Assembly (NCBI RefSeq): GCF_010731775.1
Contig: NZ_AP022590.1
Span: 1,860,001-1,924,000 of the forward strand
Direction: 5' to 3'
From: Mycobacterium mantenii
GTDB taxonomy: Bacteria > Actinomycetota > Actinomycetes > Mycobacteriales > Mycobacteriaceae
Length of the DNA stretch: 64,000 nt
Position numbers and translations under genes: made by a program. Each line of letters opens with the position of its first letter. Positions within the stretch are counted from its first letter, which is position 1. Positions 42,866 to 53,491 of the stretch are shown here, piece by piece. Under the pieces are notes generated by a model. That model saw only the letters and a list, made by a program, of their open reading frames with translations. It was not told the DNA's origin and did not search any database.

Positions 42866-44671
42866 ATGGCCTTCTCCGTCCAGATGCCGGCACTCGGTGA
42901 GAGCGTCACCGAGGGGACGGTCACCCGCTGGCTCAAGCAGGAAGGCGACACGGTCGAACTCGACGAACCGCTCGTCGAGGTCTCGACCGACAAGGTCGAC
43001 ACCGAAATCCCGTCGCCGGCCGCGGGCGTGCTGACCAAGATCGTGGCCCAAGAGGACGACACCGTCGAGGTGGGCGGCGAGCTGGCGGTCATCGGCGACG
43101 CCCCGGAAGGTGGCGGGGCGGACGGCGCGGCGGGGGGCGGCTCGCAACCGACCGCGCAGGCGCCGAGCCAGCCGGAGCCGCAAGCCCAGTCGGAGCCGCC
43201 CCAGCCCGAGCCCCAACCCGAGCCACAGCCCCAGGCCCAGCCGGAGCCGGAGCCTGCGCCCGCCCAGCAGAGTTCCGGCGGCGGCGCCGCCACCCCGGTA
43301 TTGATGCCCGAGCTGGGTGAGTCGGTGGCCGAGGGCACGGTGACCCGCTGGCTCAAGAAGGTCGGCGATTCGGTTCAGGTCGACGACGCGCTCGTCGAGG
43401 TGTCCACGGACAAGGTCGACACCGAGATCCCGTCACCGGTGGCCGGTGTGCTGATCAGCATCACCGCCGAGGAAGACGCCACCGTGCCCGTCGGAGGCGA
43501 GCTGGCGCGCATCGGTGCCGGTTCCGAAGCCGTCGCTCCCGCGGCACCGGCCGCTCCCCAGCCCCCGCCCGCGCCCAAGCCCGAACCCACGCCAGAACCG
43601 GCGCCCCAGCCCCAGGCCCAGCCCAAGCCCGAACCCACCCCGGCGCCCCCAACGCCGCAGCCCAAGCCCGCTCCACAGCCGAAAGCCGAACCGGCGCAGG
43701 CCCAGCCGGCAAGCTCGGGGGCCGACGGTGCGCCGTACGTGACGCCGCTGGTGCGAAAGCTGGCCGCCGAAAACAACATCGACCTGAACTCGGTCACGGG
43801 TACCGGGGTGGGCGGTCGCATCCGCAAGCAAGACGTGCTGGCCGCCGCCGAGCAAAAGCAACAGGCCGCCAAGGCGCCCGCGGCCGCGGTCCCCGCCGCC
43901 AAGGCGCCCGCGGCCGCGGCGCCCACGCCGGCTCCGGCGCTGGCGCACCTGCGGGGCACCACCCAGAAGGCCAGCCGGATCCGCCAGATCACGGCGAACA
44001 AAACCCGCGAATCCCTTCAGGCCACAGCCCAACTCACCCAGACCCACGAGGTCGACATGACCAAGCTGGTCGGGTTGCGGGCCAGGGCCAAGGCGGCCTT
44101 CGCCGAGCGCGAGGGGGTGAACCTGACCTTTCTGCCGTTCATCGCCCGGGCGGTGATCGACGCGCTGAAGATCCACCCCAACATCAACGCGAGCTACAGC
44201 GAGGAAACCAAGGAGATCACCTACTACGACGCCGAGCACCTCGGCTTCGCGGTCGACACCGAACAAGGTCTCCTCTCCCCCGTCGTGCACAATGCGGGCG
44301 ACCTGTCCCTGGCCGGGCTGGCCAGGGCGATCGCCGACATCGCCGCGCGCGCCCGGTCAGGCAACCTGAAACCCGACGAGCTCTCCGGCGGCACCTTCAC
44401 GATCACCAACATCGGCAGCCAGGGGGCGCTCTTCGACACCCCGATCCTGGTTCCGCCGCAGGCCGCCATGCTGGGCACCGGCGCGATCGTCAAGCGGCCG
44501 CGGGTCGTGGTCGACGACAGCGGCAACGAATCGATCGGCGTGCGCTCGATCTGCTATCTGCCGCTGACCTATGATCATCGGCTGATCGACGGTGCCGACG
44601 CCGGCCGCTTCCTGACCACCATCAAGCACCGGCTAGAAGAAGGTGCTTTCGAGGCCGACCTCGGGCTCTAA
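42866..44671 (+). CDS. dlaT: Dihydrolipoamide acyltransferase DlaT (E2)
   Basis: A 601-aa E2 protein. Two lipoyl domains each carry the lipoylated Lys in [15 protein letters not shown] (Lys43 and about Lys183). Two Pro/Glu/Gln-rich linkers follow the domains. A peripheral subunit-binding domain ([17 protein letters not shown]) leads into the catalytic core ending [15 protein letters not shown] (His and Asp). DlaT is E2 of pyruvate dehydrogenase in mycobacteria and, with AhpD, part of a peroxynitrite reductase. At 601 aa it is longer than the 553 aa I recall for M. tuberculosis; the excess lies in the repetitive linkers. A GAGGAG site precedes the ATG by 9 bp. Confidence 0.95.
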   Translation: MAFSVQMPALGESVTEGTVTRWLKQEGDTVELDEPLVEVSTDKVDTEIPSPAAGVLTKIVAQEDDTVEVGGELAVIGDAPEGGGADGAAGGGSQPTAQAPSQPEPQAQSEPPQPEPQPEPQPQAQPEPEPAPAQQSSGGGAATPVLMPELGESVAEGTVTRWLKKVGDSVQVDDALVEVSTDKVDTEIPSPVAGVLISITAEEDATVPVGGELARIGAGSEAVAPAAPAAPQPPPAPKPEPTPEPAPQPQAQPKPEPTPAPPTPQPKPAPQPKAEPAQAQPASSGADGAPYVTPLVRKLAAENNIDLNSVTGTGVGGRIRKQDVLAAAEQKQQAAKAPAAAVPAAKAPAAAAPTPAPALAHLRGTTQKASRIRQITANKTRESLQATAQLTQTHEVDMTKLVGLRARAKAAFAEREGVNLTFLPFIARAVIDALKIHPNINASYSEETKEITYYDAEHLGFAVDTEQGLLSPVVHNAGDLSLAGLARAIADIAARARSGNLKPDELSGGTFTITNIGSQGALFDTPILVPPQAAMLGTGAIVKRPRVVVDDSGNESIGVRSICYLPLTYDHRLIDGADAGRFLTTIKHRLEEGAFEADLGL

Positions 44672-44686
44672 AAAGGACAAGCGAAC

Positions 44687-45610
44687 GTGGCTCGCGCTGG
44701 TCAGAACGCCGTCATCGCGATTGCGGGTTCGTCGGGCCTAATCGGGTCCGCCCTGGCCGCGGCCCTGCGTGCCGCCGATCACCGGGTGTTGCGGATCGTG
44801 CGCCGGGCACCGGCGAACGCCAATGAGCTGCACTGGAATCCCGAGAGTGGCGATCTGGATCCCGACACGATCGCCGACGTCGACGCCGTCGTCAACCTGT
44901 GCGGCGTCAACATCGGCCAGCGCCGGTGGTCGGGCGCCTTCAAGCAGAGTCTGCGGGACAGCCGCATCACCCCCACCGAAGTCCTGGCGCATGCCGTCGC
45001 CGACGCGGGTGTTGCGACGATGGTCAACGCCAGCGCGGTGGGCTTCTACGGCAACACCAAGGACCGCGTGGTCGACGAAAACGACCGTGCGGGAACGGGT
45101 TTCCTGGCCCGGCTGTGCGAGGACTGGGAGGCCGCCACGCTACCGGCCCAGTACGGCGGCGCCCGGGTGGTGCTGGCGCGCACCGGACTGGTGTTCTCCC
45201 CCGCCGGTGGTGCGTTGGGCCGGTTGCGGCCGTTGTTCCGGACGGGCCTCGGCGCCCGGCTGGGCGGCGGCCGGCAATACATGTCGTGGATCACGCTGGA
45301 AGACGAAGTGCGCGCGCTGCTGTTCGCGATTTTCGACGCCGAGCTGTCCGGCCCGGTGAACATGACCGGCCCGGCGCCGGTCACCAACGCCGAGTTCACC
45401 ACCGCATTCGGGCGGGCGGTCAATCGCCCAACCCCGTTGATGGTGCCCGGGTTTGCCATCCGGGCCGCGTTGGGCGAGTTCGCCGACGAAGGCCTGCTGA
45501 TGGGTCAGCGAGCCATCCCGTCCGCGCTGGAGCGCGCCGGTTTCGCCTTCCACCACAACACCATTGGCGAGGCGCTCGCCTACGCCACGGCCCGGCGCGA
45601 CCACGACTAG
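44687..45610 (+). CDS. TIGR01777-type NAD-dependent epimerase/DUF1731 protein (Rv2216)
   Basis: A 307-aa extended SDR. The N-terminal Rossmann motif is [18 protein letters not shown]. Typical TIGR01777 segments follow ([48 protein letters not shown]), and the C-terminal DUF1731 region ends AYATAR. It lies 15 bp after dlaT and upstream of lipB-lipA, as in M. tuberculosis; the link to lipoate metabolism is positional only. Product and substrate are unknown. Confidence 0.9.
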   Translation: MARAGQNAVIAIAGSSGLIGSALAAALRAADHRVLRIVRRAPANANELHWNPESGDLDPDTIADVDAVVNLCGVNIGQRRWSGAFKQSLRDSRITPTEVLAHAVADAGVATMVNASAVGFYGNTKDRVVDENDRAGTGFLARLCEDWEAATLPAQYGGARVVLARTGLVFSPAGGALGRLRPLFRTGLGARLGGGRQYMSWITLEDEVRALLFAIFDAELSGPVNMTGPAPVTNAEFTTAFGRAVNRPTPLMVPGFAIRAALGEFADEGLLMGQRAIPSALERAGFAFHHNTIGEALAYATARRDHD

Positions 45611-45616
45611 TGGCGG

Positions 45617-45713
45617 GCGCGGCGCGGCGATCGTAAGCGCGGCGCGGCGATCATAAGCGCGGCGAGTGTCACGCCAGCGTGGCAGATGCCGCCGAACGTC
45701 ACGCCAGCGTGAC
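45617..45713. repeat. Tandem 20-bp repeat plus paired palindromes upstream of lipB
   Basis: Two 20-bp units, GCGCGGCGCGGCGATCGTAA (45617-45636) and the same with CATAA (45637-45656), are followed by a partial third. Next come GTCACGCCAGCGTGGC (45668-45683) and GTCACGCCAGCGTGAC (45698-45713). The second is a perfect 7-bp inverted repeat with a 2-base centre, exactly 30 bp after the first. GGCGATCG(T/C)AAGCGCGGCG is shared with the 56-bp minisatellite near 48.2 kb. Confidence 0.8.
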
Positions 45714-45755
45714 GCCCCGTCGCGGCGTGGTCGCCCGCCGAGTACCGTCGCGAAC

Positions 45756-46454
45756 GTGATCGAATCCATCCGGACCAGCCAGGCGCTGATCGAGGTCCGC
45801 CAGCTCGGCACCGTCGACTACCGCCTGGCCTGGCAGCAGCAACGCGATCTGGCCGACGCCCGGGTGGCCGGCGGCAACGACACGCTGCTGCTGCTGGAGC
45901 ACCCCGCGGTCTACACCGCGGGGCGGCGCACCGAGCCGCACGAACGGCCGGTGGATGGCACCCCCGTCATAGACACCGACCGTGGCGGCAAGATCACCTG
46001 GCATGGGCCCGGCCAATTGGTCGGGTATCCGATCATCGGCCTGGCCGAACCGCTCGACGTGGTCAACTACGTGCGACGCCTGGAGGAAGCGCTGATCAAG
46101 GTGTGCGCCGATCTGGGCGTGGACGCGGCCCGGGTGTCGGGCCGATCAGGGGTGTGGGTGCCGGGCACCGAGAGCCGGCCGGACCGCAAGGTCGCCGCCA
46201 TCGGCGTCCGGGTGTCGCGCGCGACCACCCTGCATGGGTTCGCCCTCAACTGCGACTGCGACCTGGACGCCTTCAACGCGATCGTGCCGTGCGGCATCAG
46301 CGACGCCGGGGTGACCTCGCTGTCGGCCGAACTGCGCCACCCGGTGTCGGTCGAGGATGTCCGGACCGCGGTCGCGGACGCGGTGTGCGACGCCCTGGAC
46401 GGCGTGCTGCCGGTCCGTGATTACCCCGCCGCACGCGTAGCATCGGCGATGTGA
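45756..46454 (+). CDS. lipB: Octanoyltransferase LipB
   Basis: A 232-aa enzyme that moves octanoyl from acyl carrier protein to lipoyl domains such as those of DlaT. Motifs are [31 protein letters not shown], the catalytic Lys in [12 protein letters not shown] and the nucleophilic Cys in [14 protein letters not shown]. The GTG start (VIESIRTSQ) is supported by TACCGT (45743-45748) 7 bp upstream, predicting a leaderless transcript. Its stop overlaps the lipA GTG (GTGA). Confidence 0.96.
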   Translation: MIESIRTSQALIEVRQLGTVDYRLAWQQQRDLADARVAGGNDTLLLLEHPAVYTAGRRTEPHERPVDGTPVIDTDRGGKITWHGPGQLVGYPIIGLAEPLDVVNYVRRLEEALIKVCADLGVDAARVSGRSGVWVPGTESRPDRKVAAIGVRVSRATTLHGFALNCDCDLDAFNAIVPCGISDAGVTSLSAELRHPVSVEDVRTAVADAVCDALDGVLPVRDYPAARVASAM

Positions 46455-47392
46455 CTGTCGCACCGGAAGGACGCAAGCTGCTGCGCCTGGAAGTGCGCAA
46501 CGCCGAGACCCCGATCGAGCGCAAACCGCCGTGGATCAGGGTGCGGGCCCGGATGGGTCCGGAGTACACCCAGCTCAAGAGCCTGGTCCGGCGGGAGGGA
46601 CTGCACACAGTCTGCGAAGAGGCCGGGTGCCCCAACATCTTCGAATGCTGGGAGGATCGCGAGGCCACCTTCCTGATCGGCGGTGACCAGTGCACCCGCC
46701 GCTGCGACTTCTGCCAGATCGACACCGGAAAGCCCGCCGAACTGGACCGCGACGAACCCCGGCGGGTCGCCGACAGCGTGCACACGATGGGACTGCGCTA
46801 CGCCACGGTCACCGGGGTGGCCCGCGACGACCTGCCCGACGGCGGGGCCTGGCTGTACGCCGAGACGGTGCGCGCCATCAAGGAACTCAACCCGGCGACC
46901 GGCGTCGAGCTGCTGATCCCCGACTTCAACGGCGAGTCCAGCCGGCTTGCCGAGGTGTTCGAGTCACGCCCGGAAGTGTTGGCGCACAACGTCGAAACCG
47001 TGCCGCGCATCTTCAAGCGGATCCGGCCCGCCTTCACCTACCGGCGCAGCCTGGACGTGCTGACCTCGGCGCGCGACGCTGGGCTGGTCACCAAGAGCAA
47101 CCTCATCCTCGGCATGGGCGAGACCCCCGACGAGGTGCTTACCGCCCTGGCCGACCTGCATGACGCCGGCTGCGACATCATCACCATCACCCAATACCTG
47201 CGCCCGTCGGCACGTCACCACCCCGTCGAGCGCTGGGTGAAACCGGAGGAATTCGTCGAGTTCGCACAGCACGCCGAGGAGCTCGGCTTCGCCGGGGTGC
47301 TGGCCGGACCGCTGGTCCGCTCGTCCTACCGCGCGGGACGGCTCTACGAGCAAGCGGCCCGCAGCCGCGCCGACGATGCCGGGGCACGGTAG
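46451..47392 (+). CDS. lipA: Lipoyl synthase LipA
   Basis: A 313-aa radical SAM enzyme that inserts two sulfurs into octanoyl chains. The auxiliary cluster ligands are in [13 protein letters not shown], the radical SAM cluster ligands in [10 protein letters not shown] (CxxxCxxC), and the final family motif is [11 protein letters not shown]. It is coupled to lipB by a 4-bp overlap, giving a scaffold-to-lipoate order: dlaT, Rv2216-like, lipB, lipA. Confidence 0.97.
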   Translation: MTVAPEGRKLLRLEVRNAETPIERKPPWIRVRARMGPEYTQLKSLVRREGLHTVCEEAGCPNIFECWEDREATFLIGGDQCTRRCDFCQIDTGKPAELDRDEPRRVADSVHTMGLRYATVTGVARDDLPDGGAWLYAETVRAIKELNPATGVELLIPDFNGESSRLAEVFESRPEVLAHNVETVPRIFKRIRPAFTYRRSLDVLTSARDAGLVTKSNLILGMGETPDEVLTALADLHDAGCDIITITQYLRPSARHHPVERWVKPEEFVEFAQHAEELGFAGVLAGPLVRSSYRAGRLYEQAARSRADDAGAR

Positions 47393-47430
47393 CGGCGTTC
47401 GCCCGTCGCCGTCCTACGTATTCTTTGATT

Positions 47431-48183
47431 ATGGCTAAACCCCGCACCGCCGCGCAGAACAAGGCCGCCAGAGCGCAGGCGCAGGCCGCCCGCAAGGCCG
47501 CGGCCAAGGAGCGCCGCGCCCAGCTGTGGCAGGCGTTCAACATCCAGCGGCAGGAAGACAAGCGGCTGCTGCCGTACATGATCGGCGCCTTCGTGCTGAT
47601 CGTCGGCATCTCGGTGGGGGTCGGGGTGTGGGCCGGCGGCCTGACCATGCTCACCTTGATCCCGCTGGGCGTGCTGCTGGGCGGTTTGGTCACCTTCATC
47701 ATCTTCGGCCGTCGCGCGCAGAAGTCGGTCTACCGCAAGGCCGAAGGCCAAACCGGCGCCGCCGCATGGGCTTTGGACAACCTGCGCGGCAAGTGGCGGG
47801 TGACCCCGGGGGTCGCCGCGACCGGCCACTTCGACGCCGTGCATCGGGTGATCGGCCGGCCCGGCGTCATCCTGGTCGGCGAGGGAGCGGCGACGCGGGT
47901 GCGGCCCCTGCTGGCGCAGGAGAAGAAGCGCACCGCCCGCCTGATCGGCGACGTACCGATCTACGACATCATCGTGGGCAACGGCGAGGACGAGGTGTCG
48001 CTGGCCAAGCTGGAGCGCCACCTCACCCGCCTGCCGGCCAACATCACCGTCAAGCAGATGGACACCCTGGAGTCGCGGTTGGCCGCGCTGGGGTCGCGGG
48101 CCGGCACCGCCGTGATGCCCAAGGGGCCGCTGCCCAACTCGGGCAAGATGCGCGGTGTGCAGCGCACCGTGCGCCGCAAGTAG
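47431..48183 (+). CDS. DUF4191-like membrane protein (Rv2219)
   Basis: A 250-aa protein, the same length as Rv2219. A basic, Ala-rich N-terminus precedes two membrane helices (YMIGAFVLIVGISVGVGVWA and MLTLIPLGVLLGGLVTFIIF). A cytosolic domain of ~150 residues follows, with GRPGVILVGEGAATRVRPLL and VPIYDIIVGNGEDEVSL. The ATG is chosen over a TTG two codons earlier. TATTCT (47419-47424) lies 6 bp before it, so a leaderless transcript is likely. Function unknown; its 3' end abuts the 56-bp minisatellite. Confidence 0.87.
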   Translation: MAKPRTAAQNKAARAQAQAARKAAAKERRAQLWQAFNIQRQEDKRLLPYMIGAFVLIVGISVGVGVWAGGLTMLTLIPLGVLLGGLVTFIIFGRRAQKSVYRKAEGQTGAAAWALDNLRGKWRVTPGVAATGHFDAVHRVIGRPGVILVGEGAATRVRPLLAQEKKRTARLIGDVPIYDIIVGNGEDEVSLAKLERHLTRLPANITVKQMDTLESRLAALGSRAGTAVMPKGPLPNSGKMRGVQRTVRRK

Positions 48184-48372
48184 CCGCCGTCACACTCAGC
48201 GGCGATCGCAAGCGCGGCGAAGCCGGGCGCAGCGGGTCGCCGCCGTCAGACTCAGCGGCGATCGCAAGCGCGGCGAAGCCGGGCGCAGCGGGTCGCCGCC
48301 GTCAGACTCAGCGGCGATCGCAAGCGCGGCGAAGCCGGGCGCAGCGGGTCGCCGCCGTCAGACTCAGCGGCG
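48183..48372. repeat. 56-bp minisatellite, about 3.4 copies
   Basis: A near-perfect tandem array of 190 bp; CTCAGCGGCG recurs at 48195, 48251, 48307 and 48363, always 56 bp apart. Only one base differs (48193, C for G). The array begins at the stop codon of the Rv2219-like gene and its last partial unit contains the TGA and last two codons of the convergent RDD gene. Copies of the RDD tail (CGCCGCTGA on the minus strand) therefore recur downstream of the real stop. Likely a VNTR. Confidence 0.93.
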
Positions 48373-48786
48373 CACCACGGCCGTCGCGGTCAGCCGATCC
48401 TGCATTCCGCGGCCGTCCCAGTCGGTGAACAGCGCCGGGACGACCGTTCCGACCAGCACTCCACGCACCACCGCCCGGCCCAGGCCGACCGGTCCACGCC
48501 CGTCCACCGTCACCACCTGCAGGCGCAGCGCCAGCTGGCCGGGGGTGAACCCGAACAGTCGCAGAAACACCACGCCCAGCACGAACCAGATCACCAGGAC
48601 CGCGGTGGCCAGCGCCTGCTGGGAGAACAGGCCGAAACGCATGGCCAGGGCGGCCAGACCGTACGAGATCAACCAGTCGATCATCAGCGCGGCCAGCCGG
48701 CGGCCCATCGGCGCCAGCGAACCCGGTCCACTCTCCGGCAACCCCAGCTTTTCACCGGGATATGCCGACCGTGATTCTGCCATCAT
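48364..48786 (-). CDS. RDD family membrane protein (Rv2219A-like)
   Basis: A 140-aa protein read from the first of two adjacent ATGs (MMAESRSAYPGEKLG). RDD-family traits are the N-terminal MGRRLAALMIDWLISYGLAAL (Arg and Asp in helix 1), the second helix ATAVLVIWFVLGVVFLRLFG, TPGQLALRLQVVTVDG and DRLTATAVVRR at the end. The longer upstream frame is Arg/Ser-rich and would run into the glnA1 promoter. Transport or membrane-organising roles have been proposed for RDD proteins, none proven here. Confidence 0.85.
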   Translation of the reverse strand: MMAESRSAYPGEKLGLPESGPGSLAPMGRRLAALMIDWLISYGLAALAMRFGLFSQQALATAVLVIWFVLGVVFLRLFGFTPGQLALRLQVVTVDGRGPVGLGRAVVRGVLVGTVVPALFTDWDGRGMQDRLTATAVVRR

Positions 48787-48941
48787 CGCCGCGGACCGCA
48801 GTCCGAATGCGCCGCGTGCCCAGCCCCATGAGGAGGGCAGACGGTGCGCCCGGCCACCAGAAAAGATACGATCTTGCGATCCATGGCCCCACAATAGAAC
48901 CCGCCGCGAGAGCGGCCACTTTTTGCGTGTGGCATGGTCAC

Positions 48942-48957
48942 GTAACGTGCGCGCAAC
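48942..48957 (+). promoter_or_regulatory. Candidate GlnR operator upstream of glnA1
   Basis: GTAAC-GTGCGC-GCAAC fits the GTNAC-N6-GNAAC pattern of mycobacterial GlnR sites and lies 73 bp ahead of the glnA1 GTG. A second, weaker GGGTTGAC...GGCAAC pair follows at about 48961-48977. Nitrogen control of glnA1 by GlnR is established in M. smegmatis; this site is predicted by eye. Confidence 0.5.
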
Positions 48958-49030
48958 ATCGGGTTGACTGACGGGCAACATCTGCTCCATAGCGTCAGGC
49001 CGCGGATCTCACCAAGTAAAGGAGCATTCT

Positions 49031-50467
<1,437 letters not shown>

Positions 50468-50484
50468 GGACGTCAAGTCGGCTT

Positions 50485-50528
50485 GATGAAACCACCCGCG
50501 TGGCAACCGCCGCGCGGGTGGTTTCATC
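50485..50528 (+). terminator. Perfect 16-bp stem terminator after glnA1
   Basis: GATGAAACCACCCGCG (50485-50500) pairs exactly with CGCGGGTGGTTTCATC (50513-50528) across a 12-base loop, followed by TTTAT. The A/T pairs at the base extend the stem. It lies 17 bp after the glnA1 stop and 41 bp from the stop of the convergent membrane gene. It is the clearest intrinsic terminator in the window. Confidence 0.88.
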
Positions 50529-50569
50529 TTTATCGCTTCAGCACCGAAGCGTTGTCGCGACCCGCCGGA

Positions 50570-50956
50570 TTAGGCCGCAGCAGCCAGGGTGCGCGCGTAA
50601 TTCACCTGCTGAGTAACCCCTATCATCGTCTGGGGTCCGCCTGCTGGGAGCAGTGTCGAGTGAAAGAACCCGCTGCCCTGAACGGTGACTTGGATATAGC
50701 CCACGTACCTGCGATCCTTCATCAGCAGGAAAAGCAGTCCCAACAGGCAAAACCAGACGAAGATGATGCAGAGGACAACACCCGCGGTGGAGATGCTTTC
50801 CGAATAATGCGACATGTCGGCCACAGTCCACATCGTGTCCTTTATTGGGTAGGTTCCGGTTGGCGTCGCTACCCAATGCTGCGAGAAAGAGATGTCGCCG
50901 ACCGTCGCAAGCCATCGCTCGGGCTCGCCGGCGTAGTAGTCAACTGGTTGCCCCAC
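50570..50956 (-). CDS. Small conserved membrane protein
   Basis: A 128-aa protein with one or two membrane segments in the middle (STAGVVLCIIFVWFCLLGLL) and a C-terminal domain, YIQVTVQGSGFFHSTLLPAG ... VNYARTLAAAA. This ending is conserved in a family of small actinobacterial membrane proteins I have seen with no function. The GTG start gives MGQPVDYYAGEP. It is not beside glnA1 in M. tuberculosis as I recall. A small accessory gene; 165 bp to the 13E12-type gene upstream hold nothing recognisable. Confidence 0.75.
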   Translation of the reverse strand: MGQPVDYYAGEPERWLATVGDISFSQHWVATPTGTYPIKDTMWTVADMSHYSESISTAGVVLCIIFVWFCLLGLLFLLMKDRRYVGYIQVTVQGSGFFHSTLLPAGGPQTMIGVTQQVNYARTLAAAA

Positions 50957-51121
50957 TGGGCGATTAAAACACGGACACGCTGCCGCCTGGGGCCGAATCC
51001 GCCTTGCTTTTTGCCACAGAGTAGGTGCGGCATGTCATAGGTGGGCGATCGGACACCTTGCCCTGATGGGACACCAAAACTGTTGTGGCGCAACGGCCGC
51101 ACATCGAAGACCGTGCCCACA

Positions 51122-52486
51122 TCAAACAGGGTCGTCGTCGTCCCTGGCACATAGGAGCTTTTCCGGGTGATGAAACGTATTGACTCTCGGTTGCCCGTGA
51201 TCAAGGTGCGCCGGGGGTATCCATTCGGTCTCACCTCTGGCGTTGGTGCGAGTGGTCCAGCCCTTCTCGACGAGTCGGTTGTCAACCCCGCAGGCCAGGG
51301 TGAGGTCGTCGATGTCGGTGCGGTGGGTGGCCGCCCAGCCCTGGACGTGGTGGACCTGGCTGTGGTAAGCGGGGGCATCACAGCCGGGCTTCGTACACCC
51401 ACGATCTCTGGCGTACAACATGATTCGCTGTGCTGGAGAGGCCAGCCTCTTCGTGTGATGCAGCGCCAGCGCCTTGCCGTGGTCGAAAATCGCCAGGTAG
51501 TGGTGAGCGTGGCTGGCCCAGCGGATCACATCCGACATAGGGACCACGGTGCCGCCACCGGTCAGCGCGTTTCCGGCGCCCGATTCCAGATCCTTCAATG
51601 TGGTGGTCACGACGATCGACACGGGCAGCCCGTTGTGTTGGCCCAGTTCGCCAGAGGCGAACAGCCCGCGAAGTCCGGCCACGAACCCGTCGTGGTTGCG
51701 CTGAGCTTCGGATCGGTTGTCGCGACGCACCGCATCGTCGTCGGGTGTCCCATCAACTACGGGGCTCTCATCGTCGGGATTGCACGCCCCTGGGGCGGCC
51801 AGCTTGGCCAGCATGGCCTCGATTGCGGCCCGCAACTCGGGGGTCACCATGCCGCTTATGCGTGACATGCCGTCGAATTCCTGCTTACCCAGGGTGATCC
51901 CGCGCTTGCGGGCCCGCTCCTGGTCGCTCAGTTCCCCGTCCGGGTTGAGCCAATCCATGATCCGCTCAGCGTATTTGGCCAACTCGTCGGGACGATACTT
52001 CCCGGCCTTGTGGGCCAGATCGGATTCGGCCGCTTCCCGCGTGAACAGGTCCACCTCGACGGGCAGGTGGGCGAAGAAGCCGCGAATCACCTTCACATGC
52101 TGGTCACCGATGAGCCCCTCGCGTTGGGCGGCCGCCGTCGCAGGCAATACCGGCGCCAACGACTCACCGGTGAGCGCCCGTCGATGCCCTAGATGCTCGG
52201 CCTCGGCGATGCGCCGACCAGCCTCGCCCTTGGTGATACGCAACCTATCGGCCAGCGCCGAACGCAGCTTGCCGCCCAACTCTTCTTCGCCGGCTTGCGC
52301 CGCAAGCTGATTGATCAAGGCGTGCTGAGGTGTACGCAGCCGACGCGCCACGCGTTCCAGGCGCTCCAAGGCCCGTAACCGTTCCGGGGTGGTGAACACG
52401 TCAAACGACAACTCGCCCAAGCGTTCTAGGTCGGTGTCGAGCGCGTCGAAGACTTCGACGATCTCCTCGCGACTGCTTCCGCGCAT
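51122..52486 (-). CDS. 13E12-repeat family protein: DUF222 plus HNH endonuclease
   Basis: A 454-aa protein, a typical length for this family. The N-terminal two thirds form DUF222 ([20 protein letters not shown] ... [17 protein letters not shown]). The C-terminal HNH domain is visible in [20 protein letters not shown] with [20 protein letters not shown] following, including the two zinc Cys and the His-His pair. These genes occur in multiple copies in mycobacteria and serve as integration sites for the phiRv1 prophage in M. tuberculosis. DNA-cleaving or homing activity is inferred. It is intact here, with no flanking target repeats that I could see. Confidence 0.9.
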   Translation of the reverse strand: MRGSSREEIVEVFDALDTDLERLGELSFDVFTTPERLRALERLERVARRLRTPQHALINQLAAQAGEEELGGKLRSALADRLRITKGEAGRRIAEAEHLGHRRALTGESLAPVLPATAAAQREGLIGDQHVKVIRGFFAHLPVEVDLFTREAAESDLAHKAGKYRPDELAKYAERIMDWLNPDGELSDQERARKRGITLGKQEFDGMSRISGMVTPELRAAIEAMLAKLAAPGACNPDDESPVVDGTPDDDAVRRDNRSEAQRNHDGFVAGLRGLFASGELGQHNGLPVSIVVTTTLKDLESGAGNALTGGGTVVPMSDVIRWASHAHHYLAIFDHGKALALHHTKRLASPAQRIMLYARDRGCTKPGCDAPAYHSQVHHVQGWAATHRTDIDDLTLACGVDNRLVEKGWTTRTNARGETEWIPPAHLDHGQPRVNTFHHPEKLLCARDDDDPV

Positions 52487-52630
52487 AACTCAAATTTTAC
52501 GAACCGGTACCGACAAGAATGCCTTCGTTGAGGCCAGCGAAACCACAGTGAAACAAGGGATTACGAGGAACTGAGGCTCTCGCGGGGCGATCAAACCGGT
52601 AAGCGTCGCGGCCCGGGAGCGGCCTGGGAG

Positions 52631-53491
52631 CTAGCCGTCGAGCGCGAGGTCCTTGCGGAAGCGTTGCATGCCGTCGATCTTGTCGTCCAGGCTGGCGTCG
52701 GGCCCGGCGTAGAACATCCACGGCATCGTGATGATGCCGGTGATGCCGGCGGCCTCGACGCGCCGGTAGTCGGCCGTCGTGAACGCGTCGGTGAGCGGCG
52801 TCAGAATGGTGAAATCGTCCATTGTCAAGCCCTTTTCGGCGCGCATCTCCCGCAGCCGTCCGACCGCGTCGATGGCCCGCTCGGTCTTGATCAAATCGCC
52901 AATCCAGCCGTCGTTGCGGGCGGCGCGGCGCAGCGCGACATCGCTGAGGCCGCCGACATACACGGGTATCGGCGGCGGGGTGGGTTGCATCTCCAGCCGC
53001 GGCGCGGAATAGAACTGGCCCTCGAACTCCGTCCAGCCCGGCGCCCACAACGCCCGCATCAGTTCGATGATTTCGTCGGTGCGCTTGCCGCGGACCTCGA
53101 ATTGCTCACCCATCAAAGCGAATTCCTCGCGGCACCAGCCCACGCCAATGCCCAGTTCCACCCGGCCCGACGCCAGAACCGCGGCGGTGGCAATGGCTTT
53201 GGCCGCCGAGTACGGGTTGCGCATGGCCGGGATGTAGACCGTGTTGACGAACCGCAACCGCGTGGTGACCTGAGCCAGCGCCCCCACGAGCACCCAGGGA
53301 TCGGGCCAGTCGGTGAACGGCTGCCAGCGCCGTTCGCCGTCTTTGGTGTACGGGTAGGGGGTGTCCAGGGTCTCGAGATTGACGACGTGGTCGGGGATGC
53401 CGATCCCGTCATAGCCGAGCTCGTCGGCCGCCTTGGCCAGCTCGATGATCTCGCGGGTGTTCAGGAAGGCGCTGCTGATGTAGAACTTCAC
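52631..53491 (-). CDS. LLM-class (luciferase-like) F420-dependent oxidoreductase
   Basis: A 286-aa TIM-barrel protein of the luciferase-like monooxygenase family in its F420-dependent mycobacterial branch. Typical segments are [55 protein letters not shown] and PIPVYVGGLSDVALRRAARN. The substrate is unknown. The GTG start overlaps the stop of the thioesterase gene (GTGA), which in turn overlaps the glnE stop, so all three are translationally coupled. Confidence 0.88.
   Translation of the reverse strand: MKFYISSAFLNTREIIELAKAADELGYDGIGIPDHVVNLETLDTPYPYTKDGERRWQPFTDWPDPWVLVGALAQVTTRLRFVNTVYIPAMRNPYSAAKAIATAAVLASGRVELGIGVGWCREEFALMGEQFEVRGKRTDEIIELMRALWAPGWTEFEGQFYSAPRLEMQPTPPPIPVYVGGLSDVALRRAARNDGWIGDLIKTERAIDAVGRLREMRAEKGLTMDDFTILTPLTDAFTTADYRRVEAAGITGIITMPWMFYAGPDASLDDKIDGMQRFRKDLALDG

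Noticed and set aside
48183..48372. CRISPR array
   Set aside because: The array has a 56-bp unit with no variable spacers; it is a plain minisatellite.
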